A stretch of DNA of 64,000 nucleotides from a virus: IMG/VR virus record IMGVR_UViG_3300020188_000808, positions 124,001-188,000 of that record; one strand, 5' to 3'. Every line of letters begins with the position of its first letter. The first letter of the stretch is position 1. A program made the translations under genes and the position numbers. Positions 12,501 to 19,893 of this stretch are shown one piece after another. The notes beneath the pieces were generated by a model, which had not been told where the DNA came from, made no database searches, and saw nothing but the letters and a program-made list of their open reading frames with translations.

Positions 12501-15383
12501 GGAACATTCTTAATTACAACACTAGCAGAAACACAAACATTTACTGGTAATAATAGTTTAACAAGATTTGATGTTAAATGGCCAATGGACGTAAGACGTA
12601 ACCAAGTTACTATTACAGTTGACGGCATTGAAGAATTACAAGGAAACTATTCTGTTACTAATACTGAATACACTGATAAATCTTATACAAGATACAAAGG
12701 TCGTATTATCTTTGATAATCCTCCAGCTAATAATGCAGTTATTGTTGTTACATACAAAAAAGATGTATCAATGCTACAAGCACAAGACAGAATTAACTTG
12801 TTCTACAATCCAACAACAGGACAGCTAGGTAACGATATTTCACAGTTAATGGACGGTATCGATTACGGTGGAGTGCAAGTTAAGAGTTTTGCATTTAATA
12901 CTGGTACAGGTTATGGTAACGAACCATACTATACAACTACTTGGGATTCATACGATGCAACATACGAAGATGAGATCTTCCAATTAGATGGAAGTACACA
13001 AGTATTAACACTATCAGCTCCATTAGCTAACGGTGTAACATATAATGTATATAAAAATGGTATTAGAATTGATGATCCAGAATATGACGGATCAACAGTT
13101 CCAGGCAATCCAAATGCTGTAATGCTTTCACTTGTAGGTGACGGTGTCACAGATACATTTGCTATTGACAACGATAAAATTACAACTAATACTAATGATG
13201 TAATTGTTATTAGAAAATCAACAAGTGATGGTAGTTTCTTACCAGACGCTGATGCATACGACACAATGATTCAAGGCGGCAATATGGCGTATGAAACAGC
13301 AAAAGGTATTAATGCAGAAGAAATTGTTGTAGACGGTGACGGATTTGTAACTCCTTTAACATCAAAAGGACCAGAAGAATTAGTACCAGGACAATTACTT
13401 GATAGTGTAAACATTAAAGTGTATGATAGAATTAATGATGGATCAAGTATTATTAATAACTACAATTATATTTACGAAGCAAGTAATACATTTAAACTTG
13501 ATAGAGTACCAGCAAGTAATAAAGATATATTTGTTAAAGCCAATGGAACAATTTTAGATAGTTCTAAGTTTACAGTAAATTATCAAGAAAAAACATTACA
13601 ACTAGATCCAAGTGTTGCAATAGTAGCAGGCAATCCTGTTAATATTATTACAATGTCAGCAAATGGTGAAAATATTTTAGATGCTGATACGTTTACAGGT
13701 GATGGATCAACATCAGTATTTGTTACTTCAGTTAAATTTAAACAAGGACTAAGTTTGTTTATTACACAAGATGGCGAACCAATTGACGCTGTACTTGCAG
13801 AAACAGATTCAACATATGAAACATCAGGACAAGTACTACTTAGATTACCAGTTGCACCATTACCAGGAAAACTTATTCAGTATGTTATTTACGATAGTTC
13901 AGCTAAGTCGTTCTCACAAATATCTGTAGAAGAATTTACAGGTACAGGTTCAAACCAAATATTTAATCTTACTACTGCTCCGTTTACACAACGTCCATTA
14001 GCAACTAGTGTAGTTGTTAAAGTGGGTAATAAGATACTTACACCAGGATACAATCAACAGTATGTAGTTTCAGCAGTTAGAGAATATAAATTACGTGATT
14101 GGCAAGTTGGACTTGCACAAATTCCAGCAGAAAAAATTAAAGTATTTTTAAACTCTGTAGAACTTGATCAGTCAACAGGATACATTTGGAATAGATTTAA
14201 TTCAAGCGTTGAATTATTTCCTGGTATTGGAGAAAATGGAGACATTTTAGATGTTTACTTACTCGGTGACGGTGAATATGACTTTGGGCAATTTGATAAT
14301 AACGGATTCTGGGTTGAAACACCAAATACACTTTATCTAACAACTGCACCAATGAGTGGAGAAAAAATAACAGTTTATCAGTTTAGTAATCACGATGTTG
14401 CAAAAATTGAAAGAATAAATTTAGATGTTGTTGCAAGATCAACAGTAACAATAGGTACTCCAGAATATTCAGAGTATAATCAGTTAGCAAACGGATTTAT
14501 TAAATTAAGAACGCCGGCAATTGATACTCAGTATGTATGGTTAACTAAAAACGGTACACTATTAAGTCCAAATGTTGAATATGCACTATTAGAAGATAAC
14601 GTAACTGTTAAAGTGTCAATTGATATTGATGCAAACGACGAATTAGAAGTAATACACTTTAGTAATAGCACTATAATTCCTAAATTTGGATTTAGTCAGT
14701 TTAAAGATATGCTTAATAGAACTCACTTCAAGCGTTTAGGTGACGAAGTACGTTACTTCTTAGCTGAAGATTTAAACTATTATGATACAAGTATCAAAGT
14801 TAGCAATGCTGATTTACTACCGTTCCCAAATAAAGAACGTAGTATTCCAGGTATTGTGTTTATTAACGGAGAACGTATTGAATATTACTTAAAAGAAGGC
14901 GGAGTACTTAGACAATTACGTAGAGGTACACTAGGAACTGGTATTGCAACAGTACATGCTAAAGGAACTGAACTAATAGATCAGAGTAACAAGCAAACTG
15001 TTCCATACCAAGATAGAACACTTCAGCAAACATTTACAGCAGATGGCTCAACTAGTAGCATTGTAGTAGACTTTATTCCAAAATCAGTACATGAATTTGA
15101 AATATTTGTTGCTGGTAAGCGCCTTCGTAAAAATGCAATAAATACATATGATCCAACTGTTGATTTAGACAGTCCAGAGGCAGATATTGTTATGCCTGCG
15201 GAGTTTAGTGTCGATGGAGTAACTTCAACTGTTGTATTAGCTGAAACACCACCTATTAATACCAAGATAGTGGTGGTTAGACGCATTGGTAGACCTTGGA
15301 CTGACAGTGGAATTCCTTTACATAGGCAGGAAAATGACATTGCAAGGTTCTTAAGAACAACAGAGGCGGCGTTACCTAAATAA
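570..15383 (+). CDS. Giant virion structural protein (4937 residues)
   Basis: A single uninterrupted 14.8-kb frame, opened by ATG after a good ribosome site (AAGGGG, 554-559). It follows the gp6-like gene where T4 has gp7, but is nearly five times longer than T4 gp7. The N-terminus resembles very large structural proteins of marine T4-like phages. Visible parts: beta-rich, Tyr/Asn/Asp-rich sequence throughout; FG-GAP-like repeats around residues 2100-2175 and 2870-2990 (motifs such as ISEDGEFLIIGAP and LSDDGELLAVGAP); paired NPGSGY repeats near 3520 and 3960; a C-terminal unit near 4780 (RQLRRGTLGTG) as in phage fibres. No signal peptide or membrane segment is seen. It is probably a baseplate or peripheral tail protein with adhesive parts; the exact role is not certain. 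Confidence 0.75.
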   Translation: MAFNDNQSDNALPVGANQNKRASVDHLPKYFRTESNKKFLSATLDQLLNPGVAEKISAYYGRRIAKARIASDNYVSDTSTDRENYQFEPATLIQDELGNVNFYKDYNDFKNQIKAFNGTVDNDSVLNKQEYYAWNPHINWDKFTNYREYYWLPNGPIGIGIVGQVKDITSTFTVTSQDNIDNTAYVFSPDGKTQNPSLKLYRGQTYTFEINTPGMPLTFRTARSLDAEVLYTTGIDDSTQTTDVGTVTFEVDINAPDTLYYINGNDINTSGLIKIYDIEDNSSIDVESEILGKKEYVMSNGYSLSNGMKVYFQGEVTPAKYAQGEWYVEGVGDKIKLVSEANVQIPGTYATDKPVPFDSENFDRVPFSNANSYAGTKDYVCMNRSSRDLNPWARYNRWTHKTVIETTATINGIVPEIDQTNRAKRPIIEFNENIKLHEFGTEAKENVDLIDTFTTDVFSTIEGSLGYNIDGVEIADGMRLLFTADTDSFVKNKIFKVKFITHNNVRQISLIRVDDTDPLLNEVVLVEAGNVNKGKMWYYNGTKWCIGQEKTATNQTPMFDLYDSVGYSFSDTLYYPSSTFVGNKLFSYKQGTGTNDVELGFPLSYRALENTGDIEFNFNLLNTFHTYQKNNAVVNVKSDSGTLRQYTDRETFTYVSGWTKGNAESKQLVNRQYIVSTQLNDFAIDVYDRSGDLNDLWTRVYVNDKRKTENTDYTINRINGVAYVTFVNDLVEDDTLLIKTDSATNKNANGSYEFPINYEHNPKNENIDSFTLGEVNDHVESITDFRDDWAGSFPGTSNLRDLGNLSAYGTRFTQHSGLANLAVYHLTDKTANIIKALKYARSEYGKFRRTFLQVAENLGFDGQTRIHFDKVIQELNRNKTNDMPFYFSDMIGHGVSNVITHTVTNASQDYYSLSAEFSLSKLSNQAVSVYRNDVLLVQGQDYIFETGFEGFVKFLADNTINDIITIYEYENTDGSYIPETPTKLGLYPAYIPVKFVDNTYGVDQNVIRGHDGSIFVAYDDFRDDLLLELETRIYNNLKVKYDPTLFDIHDFVGGSFRDTSIPKWALDKGMIAEFIDWLSVIGNVDYTDYSFYEPTNTFTYNYSATNNGAGTKNLGYWRAVYKQAFDTDRPHTHPWEMLGYSVKPTWWETQYGAAPYTSENILLWQDLEDGIAREPGAPAKYLKKYKRPNLTKWIPVDDAGQLLSPVDSNYAQEFVLGNTKNPFKFGDEGPTESAWRKSSEYPFALLISLILNQPSKVLGLGWDRSRIIRDSSGTIVYSTTGKRLRLEDLVFPNTTNDETRVNTCGLVNLIANYLNSKDINVYSNYQANVKAIDNKLGIKIGGFTEKSKFKLILDSRTPYNEGNVFVPEENYQIFLNTSSVTELVSYSGVIIEKKPEGFVLRGYDKVNPYFKWFTPTPKADDPVVTVGGISEDFVIWSENQRYTDGAIIQFNNEFYVAKGDHITDTTFEQSNYQKLVTLPVKGGRSAFFRRNFNTELIREPAELAYGTMYRTIQEVVDFLLGYGKYLESRGFSFNKFNESIGDVENWRVSAKEFLFWTTQGWANDSVITLSPGANELKFSREYNVVDNIFDTFYDYSLLKADGKKLIPEYARVARDKDNEFTLQTRNTADGIYNVSIPLVQKEHVVILDNTTVFKDVIYDQAPGYRQARLKVMGYRTDAWTGGFNIPGFIYDSAKTTVWEPWTDYAVADTVKYKEFYYVAKVKIPGTNVFNNTEWEKLEVRPEAGLKANLDYKAKQFGDFYDLDTDNFDSEQQKLAQHLIGYQKRKYLENIINDDVSQYKFYQGFIQDKGTKNSLTKLFDALSNTDADSLDFYEEWAFRLGQYGSSTAFDEVEFTLDESQFRLSPQPVELVDTISGNETDLIYRIRPFETYLKPLGYNHKPFPTNDIQQNLLPTAGYVNPEDVTLSIATYDDLLTQSITALNVGDYVWIGKRGIEWDVLKYIRTNDRVLAVQTSSVTGVEELVLTLSRQSKYTVDEIVGVVDVAGAEKFYRVKRNELDTLICYPNGETEDAELVNGFVTKFNSNRTAGFDTANLLLSDYNNDLKVGETIWIDKDIDNNWLVLKNDPVHVQQQTISNVKTSDSSVEFGKVIAADSRNTTLAIATPGNNEVYLFGRTTDTVDFNHLQTIEAPGSLYYAGNGNFGKSVAISEDGEFLIIGAPQASNVKTLYKGPFSNSENYTAGDIVSYQQGIWKANYDISAASGAFSFNSYYASHDVAVPTFKDGAYPETVYAIRGRYSFDGATDHILVRAPLNQYTGSLAGDKISLQWNQYSQNYPTGILPFGVNGPGVASFEGLKPIASKIDAILFVENILRIPAVGDIVSTDTAIGTVQDIIISNVSSAMLYMTDVNGEFESSGTLITNSVSMGTYEAVEFTNPSSAFGGWWRIDGISSFTTTEKEITIPNIVIGDIVLASESRSAEITANTMDDVYAFNQDLGNPTRGGKIGILSHYDKLGLPVTEPYWFIRSPKTITDGLNVADTFQMSINQIKDSLNTIYDPSVLGLSVNYLNQPHVVYDLWDGYIDITFTNFTPPPVQVPYVPVEGDIVTEPFTGAYAEVVYVQESLLGARVFVKNLTGTFSYGNLHGATGDLYISNWQGQGFNRLTGRMESTDLTTSYSGKYIIVRNNDSTLLQVQSPSFKNEIEFQFYKQQTILGASRPANIPSPLNKEYTQILNIPIDPADGIASSYSNEGAYFVYNKTGSGEYSLQRGYTNLLRGDNKNLGTQLEVTKHNNLYTLFVSAPGDGTGSNPGRIHFIKNGSDELGEYEWQVTRDPLYKGVFSDASPYYTNDIVLYNNQFYQSITNQVASAFSASWKLLPLHTDFLGHVPNTSGYQPDGDSTFDNDGGTLYNFAHPFTVSKNGRVLATVADFENASPKIAIYRFENGHFEYTQVINTPVTSTKYASAISLSDDGELLAVGAPLDDSVSNDNGKVYLYKNNEGIFEEFQSLFSPDSSVAERFGQTVDFSGNELMVSSQGGNLVDNTSFDRYEVPMEPQPQTYLDDSTLVTAQYVNNKESDLASETTFDNNLTQFSKENLDSGEVFVYQYIGGYLLYAEKLTFNNSNVERFGEFIHASSNHIYVSMPELSSSNTGNNFIGTVVDYKRQRNELPWSGYRNPTKQVNLSKFKGVFIYNKDGSGTSTQLDYIDAIQGKIAGPAEEELAFTTPFDPATYTTSDQTTVNVDTENYWADEHVGKLWWDISTVQWIEPYQSNIIYNTANFNKLMVGASVDVYEWVESTLTPTQWLALADTEEGLSRGISGTPKYGTNTFVTKRLFNNASSKFYNRYYYWVKNTKIIPNLENRKSSAYDVAQLIEDPAAQGYKFVAIYGNNRFGLYNCTGLVEEDKKAINFRYWTIKNQDINSHNQYQIISDGLPTSKPKKDLEQKWVDSLVGVDVYNRPVPDPALAFKQKYGILNRPRQSMFKNNIEALKQVIERTNRVLAEQLIVDEYNFDQLLSKDPAPDLISSKYDVEIDTYSEISFVNISKVKPATLTPIFEEGKLIRVDITNPGSGYITVPTYEFEQVGDGVDAQVILTLNNSGGIASVTVRNPGKNYSTNTNLAVRLFSVLVKSDENVGNKWSIFEYNTASEQYQRTSTQSYDVSAWWDYIDWYASGYSKFTEVDYIIEQSYLLTSLDDTLGDIVKIKNIGAGGWLLLEKISNEEASDYTSNYRTIGRENGTIKFKESLYNFAISYVGFDGLSYDTSFYDNQPTRELRIILKALRDDIFVDALEVEYNQLFLASIRYAFAEQPFVDWAFKTSFIKAKHNAGELQQKVTFQNDSLPSYEDFVKETKPFKTKIREYLSNYTKTDSTSSSISDFDFAPQYNEDTQKIEPASVKVKDNLIYGQDVLLDSYPNKHWVDNVGFEVTSCSISDKGLGYTEIPIIKFVGGGGTGAKALAKLGSGGSIVNIEVTNPGSGYLSAPDIEIEGSLSTVNESRIAKASAQLGNSKIRAMHLRSKFDRVSGTFLITTLAETQTFTGNNSLTRFDVKWPMDVRRNQVTITVDGIEELQGNYSVTNTEYTDKSYTRYKGRIIFDNPPANNAVIVVTYKKDVSMLQAQDRINLFYNPTTGQLGNDISQLMDGIDYGGVQVKSFAFNTGTGYGNEPYYTTTWDSYDATYEDEIFQLDGSTQVLTLSAPLANGVTYNVYKNGIRIDDPEYDGSTVPGNPNAVMLSLVGDGVTDTFAIDNDKITTNTNDVIVIRKSTSDGSFLPDADAYDTMIQGGNMAYETAKGINAEEIVVDGDGFVTPLTSKGPEELVPGQLLDSVNIKVYDRINDGSSIINNYNYIYEASNTFKLDRVPASNKDIFVKANGTILDSSKFTVNYQEKTLQLDPSVAIVAGNPVNIITMSANGENILDADTFTGDGSTSVFVTSVKFKQGLSLFITQDGEPIDAVLAETDSTYETSGQVLLRLPVAPLPGKLIQYVIYDSSAKSFSQISVEEFTGTGSNQIFNLTTAPFTQRPLATSVVVKVGNKILTPGYNQQYVVSAVREYKLRDWQVGLAQIPAEKIKVFLNSVELDQSTGYIWNRFNSSVELFPGIGENGDILDVYLLGDGEYDFGQFDNNGFWVETPNTLYLTTAPMSGEKITVYQFSNHDVAKIERINLDVVARSTVTIGTPEYSEYNQLANGFIKLRTPAIDTQYVWLTKNGTLLSPNVEYALLEDNVTVKVSIDIDANDELEVIHFSNSTIIPKFGFSQFKDMLNRTHFKRLGDEVRYFLAEDLNYYDTSIKVSNADLLPFPNKERSIPGIVFINGERIEYYLKEGGVLRQLRRGTLGTGIATVHAKGTELIDQSNKQTVPYQDRTLQQTFTADGSTSSIVVDFIPKSVHEFEIFVAGKRLRKNAINTYDPTVDLDSPEADIVMPAEFSVDGVTSTVVLAETPPINTKIVVVRRIGRPWTDSGIPLHRQENDIARFLRTTEAALPK

Positions 15384-15386
15384 ATA
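15379..15386 (+). promoter_or_regulatory. Late promoter-like box AATAAATA
   Basis: An AATAAATAC octamer-plus-C overlaps the stop codon of the giant gene, 19 bases before the next start. It differs by one base from the T4 late consensus TATAAATA. The TAA stop itself supplies part of the match, so chance is possible. Confidence 0.35.
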
Positions 15387-15404
15387 CACTTGTAGGAAAT
15401 AATA

Positions 15405-16019
15405 ATGACAGACAAATTTAATGATAAACAAGGTGTTCTTTTGCAAGGGCACATCAAGATACACAATCCAGAGACTGGTGAAATCTTGGTGGACAAGCGT
15501 AATGCTATTCACTACGAGAACATGAGTATTTCATTAGCGGAAAGTTTATCTAATCAAGGACAGGGAATGGTGTACCAGATGGCATTTGGTAACGGCGGTA
15601 CTAACGTTGATCCAACAGGTATTATTACATACTTGTCACCAAACTCAACAGGAACCAATGCTAGTTTGTACAATCAAACATATGCTAAAGTTATTGATAA
15701 TAATAATGTTAATAACGTTGATCCTACTAGAAACAAATTAGAAACTAGACACGTAAGCGGAACAAACTACACAGATATTGTAGCAACTTGTTTACTTGAC
15801 TATGGTGAGCCAAATGGGCAAGATGCTCTTGATAATGCAACAGCTAACGACAGCTTATATGTATTTGATGAACTAGGACTTGTAAGTTATGCAACTAGCG
15901 GAACAGGCCGATTGCTAACACACGTAATTTTCCACCCTGTACAAAAATCACTAAACAGATTAATTCAAATTGATTATACTGTTAGAGTACAGAGTTTAAC
16001 AGGTTTTAACGAGGTTTAA
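15405..16019 (+). CDS. Virion-associated protein, unknown role (204 residues)
   Basis: Starts with ATG after GTAGGAAAT. No enzyme motif, signal peptide or membrane segment is visible; the sequence is mixed alpha/beta with an Asn-rich middle section. An early segment (HIKIHNPETGEIL...RNAIHYENM) resembles small structural proteins found next to fibre genes in marine T4-like phages, from memory. It lies between the giant tail protein and the collar fibre, so a role as fibre connector or baseplate accessory protein is likely, but no specific function can be read from the sequence. Confidence 0.6.
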   Translation: MTDKFNDKQGVLLQGHIKIHNPETGEILVDKRNAIHYENMSISLAESLSNQGQGMVYQMAFGNGGTNVDPTGIITYLSPNSTGTNASLYNQTYAKVIDNNNVNNVDPTRNKLETRHVSGTNYTDIVATCLLDYGEPNGQDALDNATANDSLYVFDELGLVSYATSGTGRLLTHVIFHPVQKSLNRLIQIDYTVRVQSLTGFNEV

Positions 16020-16022
16020 TAA

Positions 16023-18053
16023 ATGGCATATACTGTACAATACACTGACTTATCCCAAAAGGGTACTATTATTGTTGAAGATAATACTATCAACCAACAA
16101 ACTTCTTTAGACTTACCAGGAAGAAACACAACTGCGTATGGTACAGCTATTGCTGAAAACTTTTTACATTTATTAGAAAATTTTGCATTCAACACAGCAC
16201 CAACAAATCCAGTTGAAGGTCAATTATGGTATGATACAACACCAGGTGTTGATCAATTAAAAATTTATGACGGTACTAACTGGGTTAGTGCAAGTGGTCT
16301 TAAAAAAGCAACAACACAACCAGAAGCAAATCAATCAGTAGTTGGAGACTTATGGGTTGATACTGATAACCAACAATTATATTTGTTTACAGGTTCAGGT
16401 TGGATCTTAGTTGGACCAAGTTTTAGTGATGGATTAGCAACAGGGGTTAAACCTACAACTATTATCGGTACTGACAATGTTACATATACAGTATTAGTAG
16501 TAGAAGTAAAAGCAAAAACATTAGCAATTATTTCGACAAGTGCATTTACACCTAAAACAACATTACAAGGGTTTACTTCAATTAGACCAGGATACAATTT
16601 AAGTACATTTGATATCACTGGTTCAGGTACTGCAAAATATTTAGGTACAGCAGAAAAAGCAGAAGCATTAGTTATTGGACAAGAAAATGTTCCAGCTTCA
16701 AACTTTTTAAGAGCTGACAAAGAAACTAACAGTATAGTTCCATTAAAAATTAAAAACAATTCAGGTATCACAGTAGGTGCAGATAGTGCATTGAATATTG
16801 GTATTGAAGGACAAGCAGGTATTATTGGTCACCAAACAAGTGGATCAAACATTGATATTAGAGTTAACAACGAAGGTACAACTACTACAGTTTTACGTGT
16901 TGATTCAACAAGCAAAATTGGTATTAATAATTTAGCACCAGTTGAGTCATTAGACGTAGTTGGAAATATACAAACAGACAGTAGTGTATTAGTTAACGGA
17001 ACAACTGATTCAGCAACTATTGGTACAGGTAGTTTAATTGTTAGAGGTGGAGTAGGTATTGCTAAAAGATTACAAGTTGGCAGTGATACAAACATTGCAG
17101 GACTTTTAACTACAGGTAATATTGTTCCAAACATTACAACAACAAGAAATATTGGTACTGCTAACGAACAGTTCTTAAATGTATTTTCGCAAAACTTTAT
17201 AGGTAACTTAACAGGTAACGTTACAGGATCAGTTAGTGGAAGATCAGGATCAACTGATAAACTAGCAAGTGCAACTACATTTAGAATGGTTGGAGATGTT
17301 AGTGCTCCTGAATACACATTCGATGGTCAAGACGAAAGCGTTAAAACTTTTACAACAACTATTGATAATACATTTATTGCAAATAAAACAGAACAGTCTT
17401 TAAGTGAACCAACTGATGAATATATGTTTAACAGAGTCACAGGAGACACTGGCGTATTTAAAATTTCAAGAACTAATTTGTTTAAATCAGTTCCACAATT
17501 ACCAATTGGAATGATTACTGCATTTGCGGCTGGTGTAATACCAGCAGATTGGTTAATATGTGACGGTAGAGAAGTTACTATTGCTGAATATCAAAATTTG
17601 TTTAATGTTATTGAATATAACTTTAAAGCACAAGCACTTGTAACAGCAGGTAAATTTGCCCTACCAGACTTGCGTGGTAGATTTATGCTAGGCTTAGATA
17701 ACATGGGCGGTGAAAGTGCTAACCGTGTAACAAGTTCTGCGGCAGATACAATTGGTAACGTTGAAGGTTCTCAAACACAGAGTATTGGACTTACTAATTT
17801 ACCAGAACACGAACATGATTTACGTGGCCCAAGTGGAGACCAGTATTACACTACTAGAGATATTAGCGGAGTACCAAACGATGCACAAGGCATCCAATAT
17901 GATGCTCCAACTGGTGCCCAAGCAGGACAAGCATATCCATCATCAGGAGGTGTACTAACAAATAGCACAATTGGACAACCAATTGATATTATGAACCCAT
18001 ACATGGCAATTAACATGATCATATATGCCGGCGCTAATACAGGAGCAGTATAA
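16023..18053 (+). CDS. Tail fibre protein with tail-collar domain
   Basis: 676 residues. The N-terminal 130 residues form a module (ENFLHLLENF, GQLWYD, LKIYDGTNW) repeated in the next two genes. The middle is beta-helix-like, rich in Gly/Thr/Asn with IGIN and NIGTANEQF motifs typical of trimeric fibres. Residues about 490-565 match the phage tail-collar domain (GMITAFAAGVIPADWLICDG, then LPDLRGRFMLG), followed by LPEHEHDL near 591, a His cluster as seen in T4 gp12-type short fibres. ATG follows GAGG at 16009-16012. Probably a receptor-binding fibre. The stop overlaps the next start by one base. Confidence 0.85.
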   Translation: MAYTVQYTDLSQKGTIIVEDNTINQQTSLDLPGRNTTAYGTAIAENFLHLLENFAFNTAPTNPVEGQLWYDTTPGVDQLKIYDGTNWVSASGLKKATTQPEANQSVVGDLWVDTDNQQLYLFTGSGWILVGPSFSDGLATGVKPTTIIGTDNVTYTVLVVEVKAKTLAIISTSAFTPKTTLQGFTSIRPGYNLSTFDITGSGTAKYLGTAEKAEALVIGQENVPASNFLRADKETNSIVPLKIKNNSGITVGADSALNIGIEGQAGIIGHQTSGSNIDIRVNNEGTTTTVLRVDSTSKIGINNLAPVESLDVVGNIQTDSSVLVNGTTDSATIGTGSLIVRGGVGIAKRLQVGSDTNIAGLLTTGNIVPNITTTRNIGTANEQFLNVFSQNFIGNLTGNVTGSVSGRSGSTDKLASATTFRMVGDVSAPEYTFDGQDESVKTFTTTIDNTFIANKTEQSLSEPTDEYMFNRVTGDTGVFKISRTNLFKSVPQLPIGMITAFAAGVIPADWLICDGREVTIAEYQNLFNVIEYNFKAQALVTAGKFALPDLRGRFMLGLDNMGGESANRVTSSAADTIGNVEGSQTQSIGLTNLPEHEHDLRGPSGDQYYTTRDISGVPNDAQGIQYDAPTGAQAGQAYPSSGGVLTNSTIGQPIDIMNPYMAINMIIYAGANTGAV

Positions 18054-19864
18054 TGAGTTATAAATTAAATAGAACAGATGGCTCGTTGCTAGTTGATTTA
18101 GTTGATGGCAGTTTAGATACTACAACCACTGATATTTCTTTAATAGGTAAAAACTATTCAGGATTTGGTGAAAGTATCAACGAAAACTTTATTAAGATTT
18201 TAGAAAATTTTGCAAATACAACAGCACCAAGTTTACCATTAAAAGGCCAACTATGGTTTGATAGTGCAGAAGCAAGACTTAAAGTATATGACGGAACAAA
18301 CTTTAGAACTAGTGGTGGCCCGATTGTACAAAATTCACAACCAGGTGTTGGCGTAGTTGCAGGCGATCTTTGGATTAACAATGCAACAAAACAATTACAC
18401 TTTTATGACGGTACAGATTTTAATTTAGCAGGTCCAATATATACTAGCGACCAAGGTAAGTCTGGATTTGAAACTGTAACAATATTAGATAATCAAAATA
18501 ATAGTAAAACTGTTGTAAGATTTTCAATAGCAGGAACGTTAATTGGAATATTTTCAAACAACGAATTTACACCAGCGGCATCATATGCTATTGCAGGATT
18601 AACTACTATTAAGAAAGGCTTTAATATTGTTTCAACAGTTACTGATTTTGTATTTAGAGGATCATCAGATAGTGCGGCGGCAATTATTGACAATCTTGGC
18701 GTAGCAAAAAGTGCATCACAGTTTTTATCATCAGATGCAAACTCTGTTACATCTGGAACACTAACAGTTGCTAACAGCGGCGGAATCACAATTGGTACTG
18801 CACAAAATAATATTCAAAAGGTAGTTGGAACTAGTGTTGTTAACGAAAATCAATTATCAAACCATGATTACAAAATTAGAGTTAGAAAATCAACAGGCTT
18901 TGTAGATGCAGTAACAATTGACACATCAGAATCTTTTGTAGGTATCTTTAAATCCAATCCGGCACATACATTACATGTTGGCGGAGATATGAGAGTTGAT
19001 GGTAACTTATTTTTAACATCACCAGCTGTTAATATTGAAACACAAAATTTAAGAGTTCAAGATAAAAATATTGAATTAGGTATTACCAGTGATAGTACAG
19101 CATTAGACAATGCAAACGTAGACCAAGGTGGAATTATTCTTAAATCCAGCGACCTTGATAAAGAATGGCTTTGGAGAAATGCTACAGGTGCTTGGACATC
19201 AAGTGAAAACATTGATGTTGTTGCAACTAAGTGGTACAAAGCTGAAGGTGTTAACGTATTAAACAAAACAGAATTAGGGTCAACAGTAACACAAGCACTT
19301 GGACTTACAGACATTGGTACATTGAATCAGCTTAATGTTGATCAAACTAATATTGAAGGTGCAAAAATTACAACTAGTACTCCATTACAATTAGAAAGTA
19401 ATGGGGCTATAGAAATTACTAATAACCAAAGAATTACAGGACTAGCGGAACCAACAACTAATACAGACGCCGCTACTAAGTTTTATGTTGATGATCAAAT
19501 TAACTTAGAACCGGTTGTAATGAGTTTGGATATTACTGGGTTATCTAATGCAGATATTGGAACAATCATCGAAGACATTTATCCAGCAAGTAATAAGAAA
19601 ACCGGAACATATGCATACATATCTACATCAACTATTGCAGGAGCAACAGTTACAGGTATTGATGTAGATGCGGCTAAAAACATCTCATACGTTGCAGTAG
19701 ATGCTAACGGTGTGTTAAATCAAAGTGTAGTACAAGACGTTGCGTTTGCATCAGCTTCAGGCGGTGTTAATGTTACTATTACACGTGGTTTAAAACGCTT
19801 TAGAGTTGCTTCAGGCGCATGGGTATTTGATAACGATCTTGGTTCGAGCGGCGGCTTGTGGTAA
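18053..19864 (+). CDS. Tail fibre-like structural protein, paralogue 2
   Basis: 603 residues. The N-terminal 130 residues are clearly related to the preceding fibre (NENFIKILENF, KGQLWFD, LKVYDGTNF), but there is no collar domain. The central part has fibre repeats (HTLHVGGDMRVDGNLFL, a common trimeric-fibre head). Near residues 460-480 the text TGLAEPTTNTDAATKFYVDD matches a widespread phage fibre element. The shared N-terminus suggests a common attachment site on the virion, with the divergent C-terminus making different contacts. It ends near GSSGGLW, a glycine-rich tail. Confidence 0.8.
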   Translation: MSYKLNRTDGSLLVDLVDGSLDTTTTDISLIGKNYSGFGESINENFIKILENFANTTAPSLPLKGQLWFDSAEARLKVYDGTNFRTSGGPIVQNSQPGVGVVAGDLWINNATKQLHFYDGTDFNLAGPIYTSDQGKSGFETVTILDNQNNSKTVVRFSIAGTLIGIFSNNEFTPAASYAIAGLTTIKKGFNIVSTVTDFVFRGSSDSAAAIIDNLGVAKSASQFLSSDANSVTSGTLTVANSGGITIGTAQNNIQKVVGTSVVNENQLSNHDYKIRVRKSTGFVDAVTIDTSESFVGIFKSNPAHTLHVGGDMRVDGNLFLTSPAVNIETQNLRVQDKNIELGITSDSTALDNANVDQGGIILKSSDLDKEWLWRNATGAWTSSENIDVVATKWYKAEGVNVLNKTELGSTVTQALGLTDIGTLNQLNVDQTNIEGAKITTSTPLQLESNGAIEITNNQRITGLAEPTTNTDAATKFYVDDQINLEPVVMSLDITGLSNADIGTIIEDIYPASNKKTGTYAYISTSTIAGATVTGIDVDAAKNISYVAVDANGVLNQSVVQDVAFASASGGVNVTITRGLKRFRVASGAWVFDNDLGSSGGLW

Positions 19865-19866
19865 GA

Positions 19867-19874
19867 GATAAATA
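19867..19874 (+). promoter_or_regulatory. Late promoter-like box GATAAATA
   Basis: One mismatch to T4 late consensus TATAAATA, in the 29-base gap before the third fibre gene. An AGAGGAAAAG ribosome site lies between the box and the ATG at 19894, giving a sensible layout of box, start region and ribosome site. Confidence 0.45.
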
Positions 19875-19893
19875 GTAACATAGAGGAAAAGAA

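Noticed and set aside
12242-12628. A 128-residue minus-strand open frame inside the giant structural gene
   Set aside because: It lies antisense to a well-coded structural gene, shows no recognisable domain or ribosome site, and similar antisense frames are common in this AT-rich DNA.
16829-17317. A 162-residue minus-strand open frame inside the collar fibre gene
   Set aside because: Its composition (Val/Leu/Pro-rich antisense of Thr/Asn-rich fibre) is that of a shadow frame, and the sense gene is certain from its tail-collar domain.
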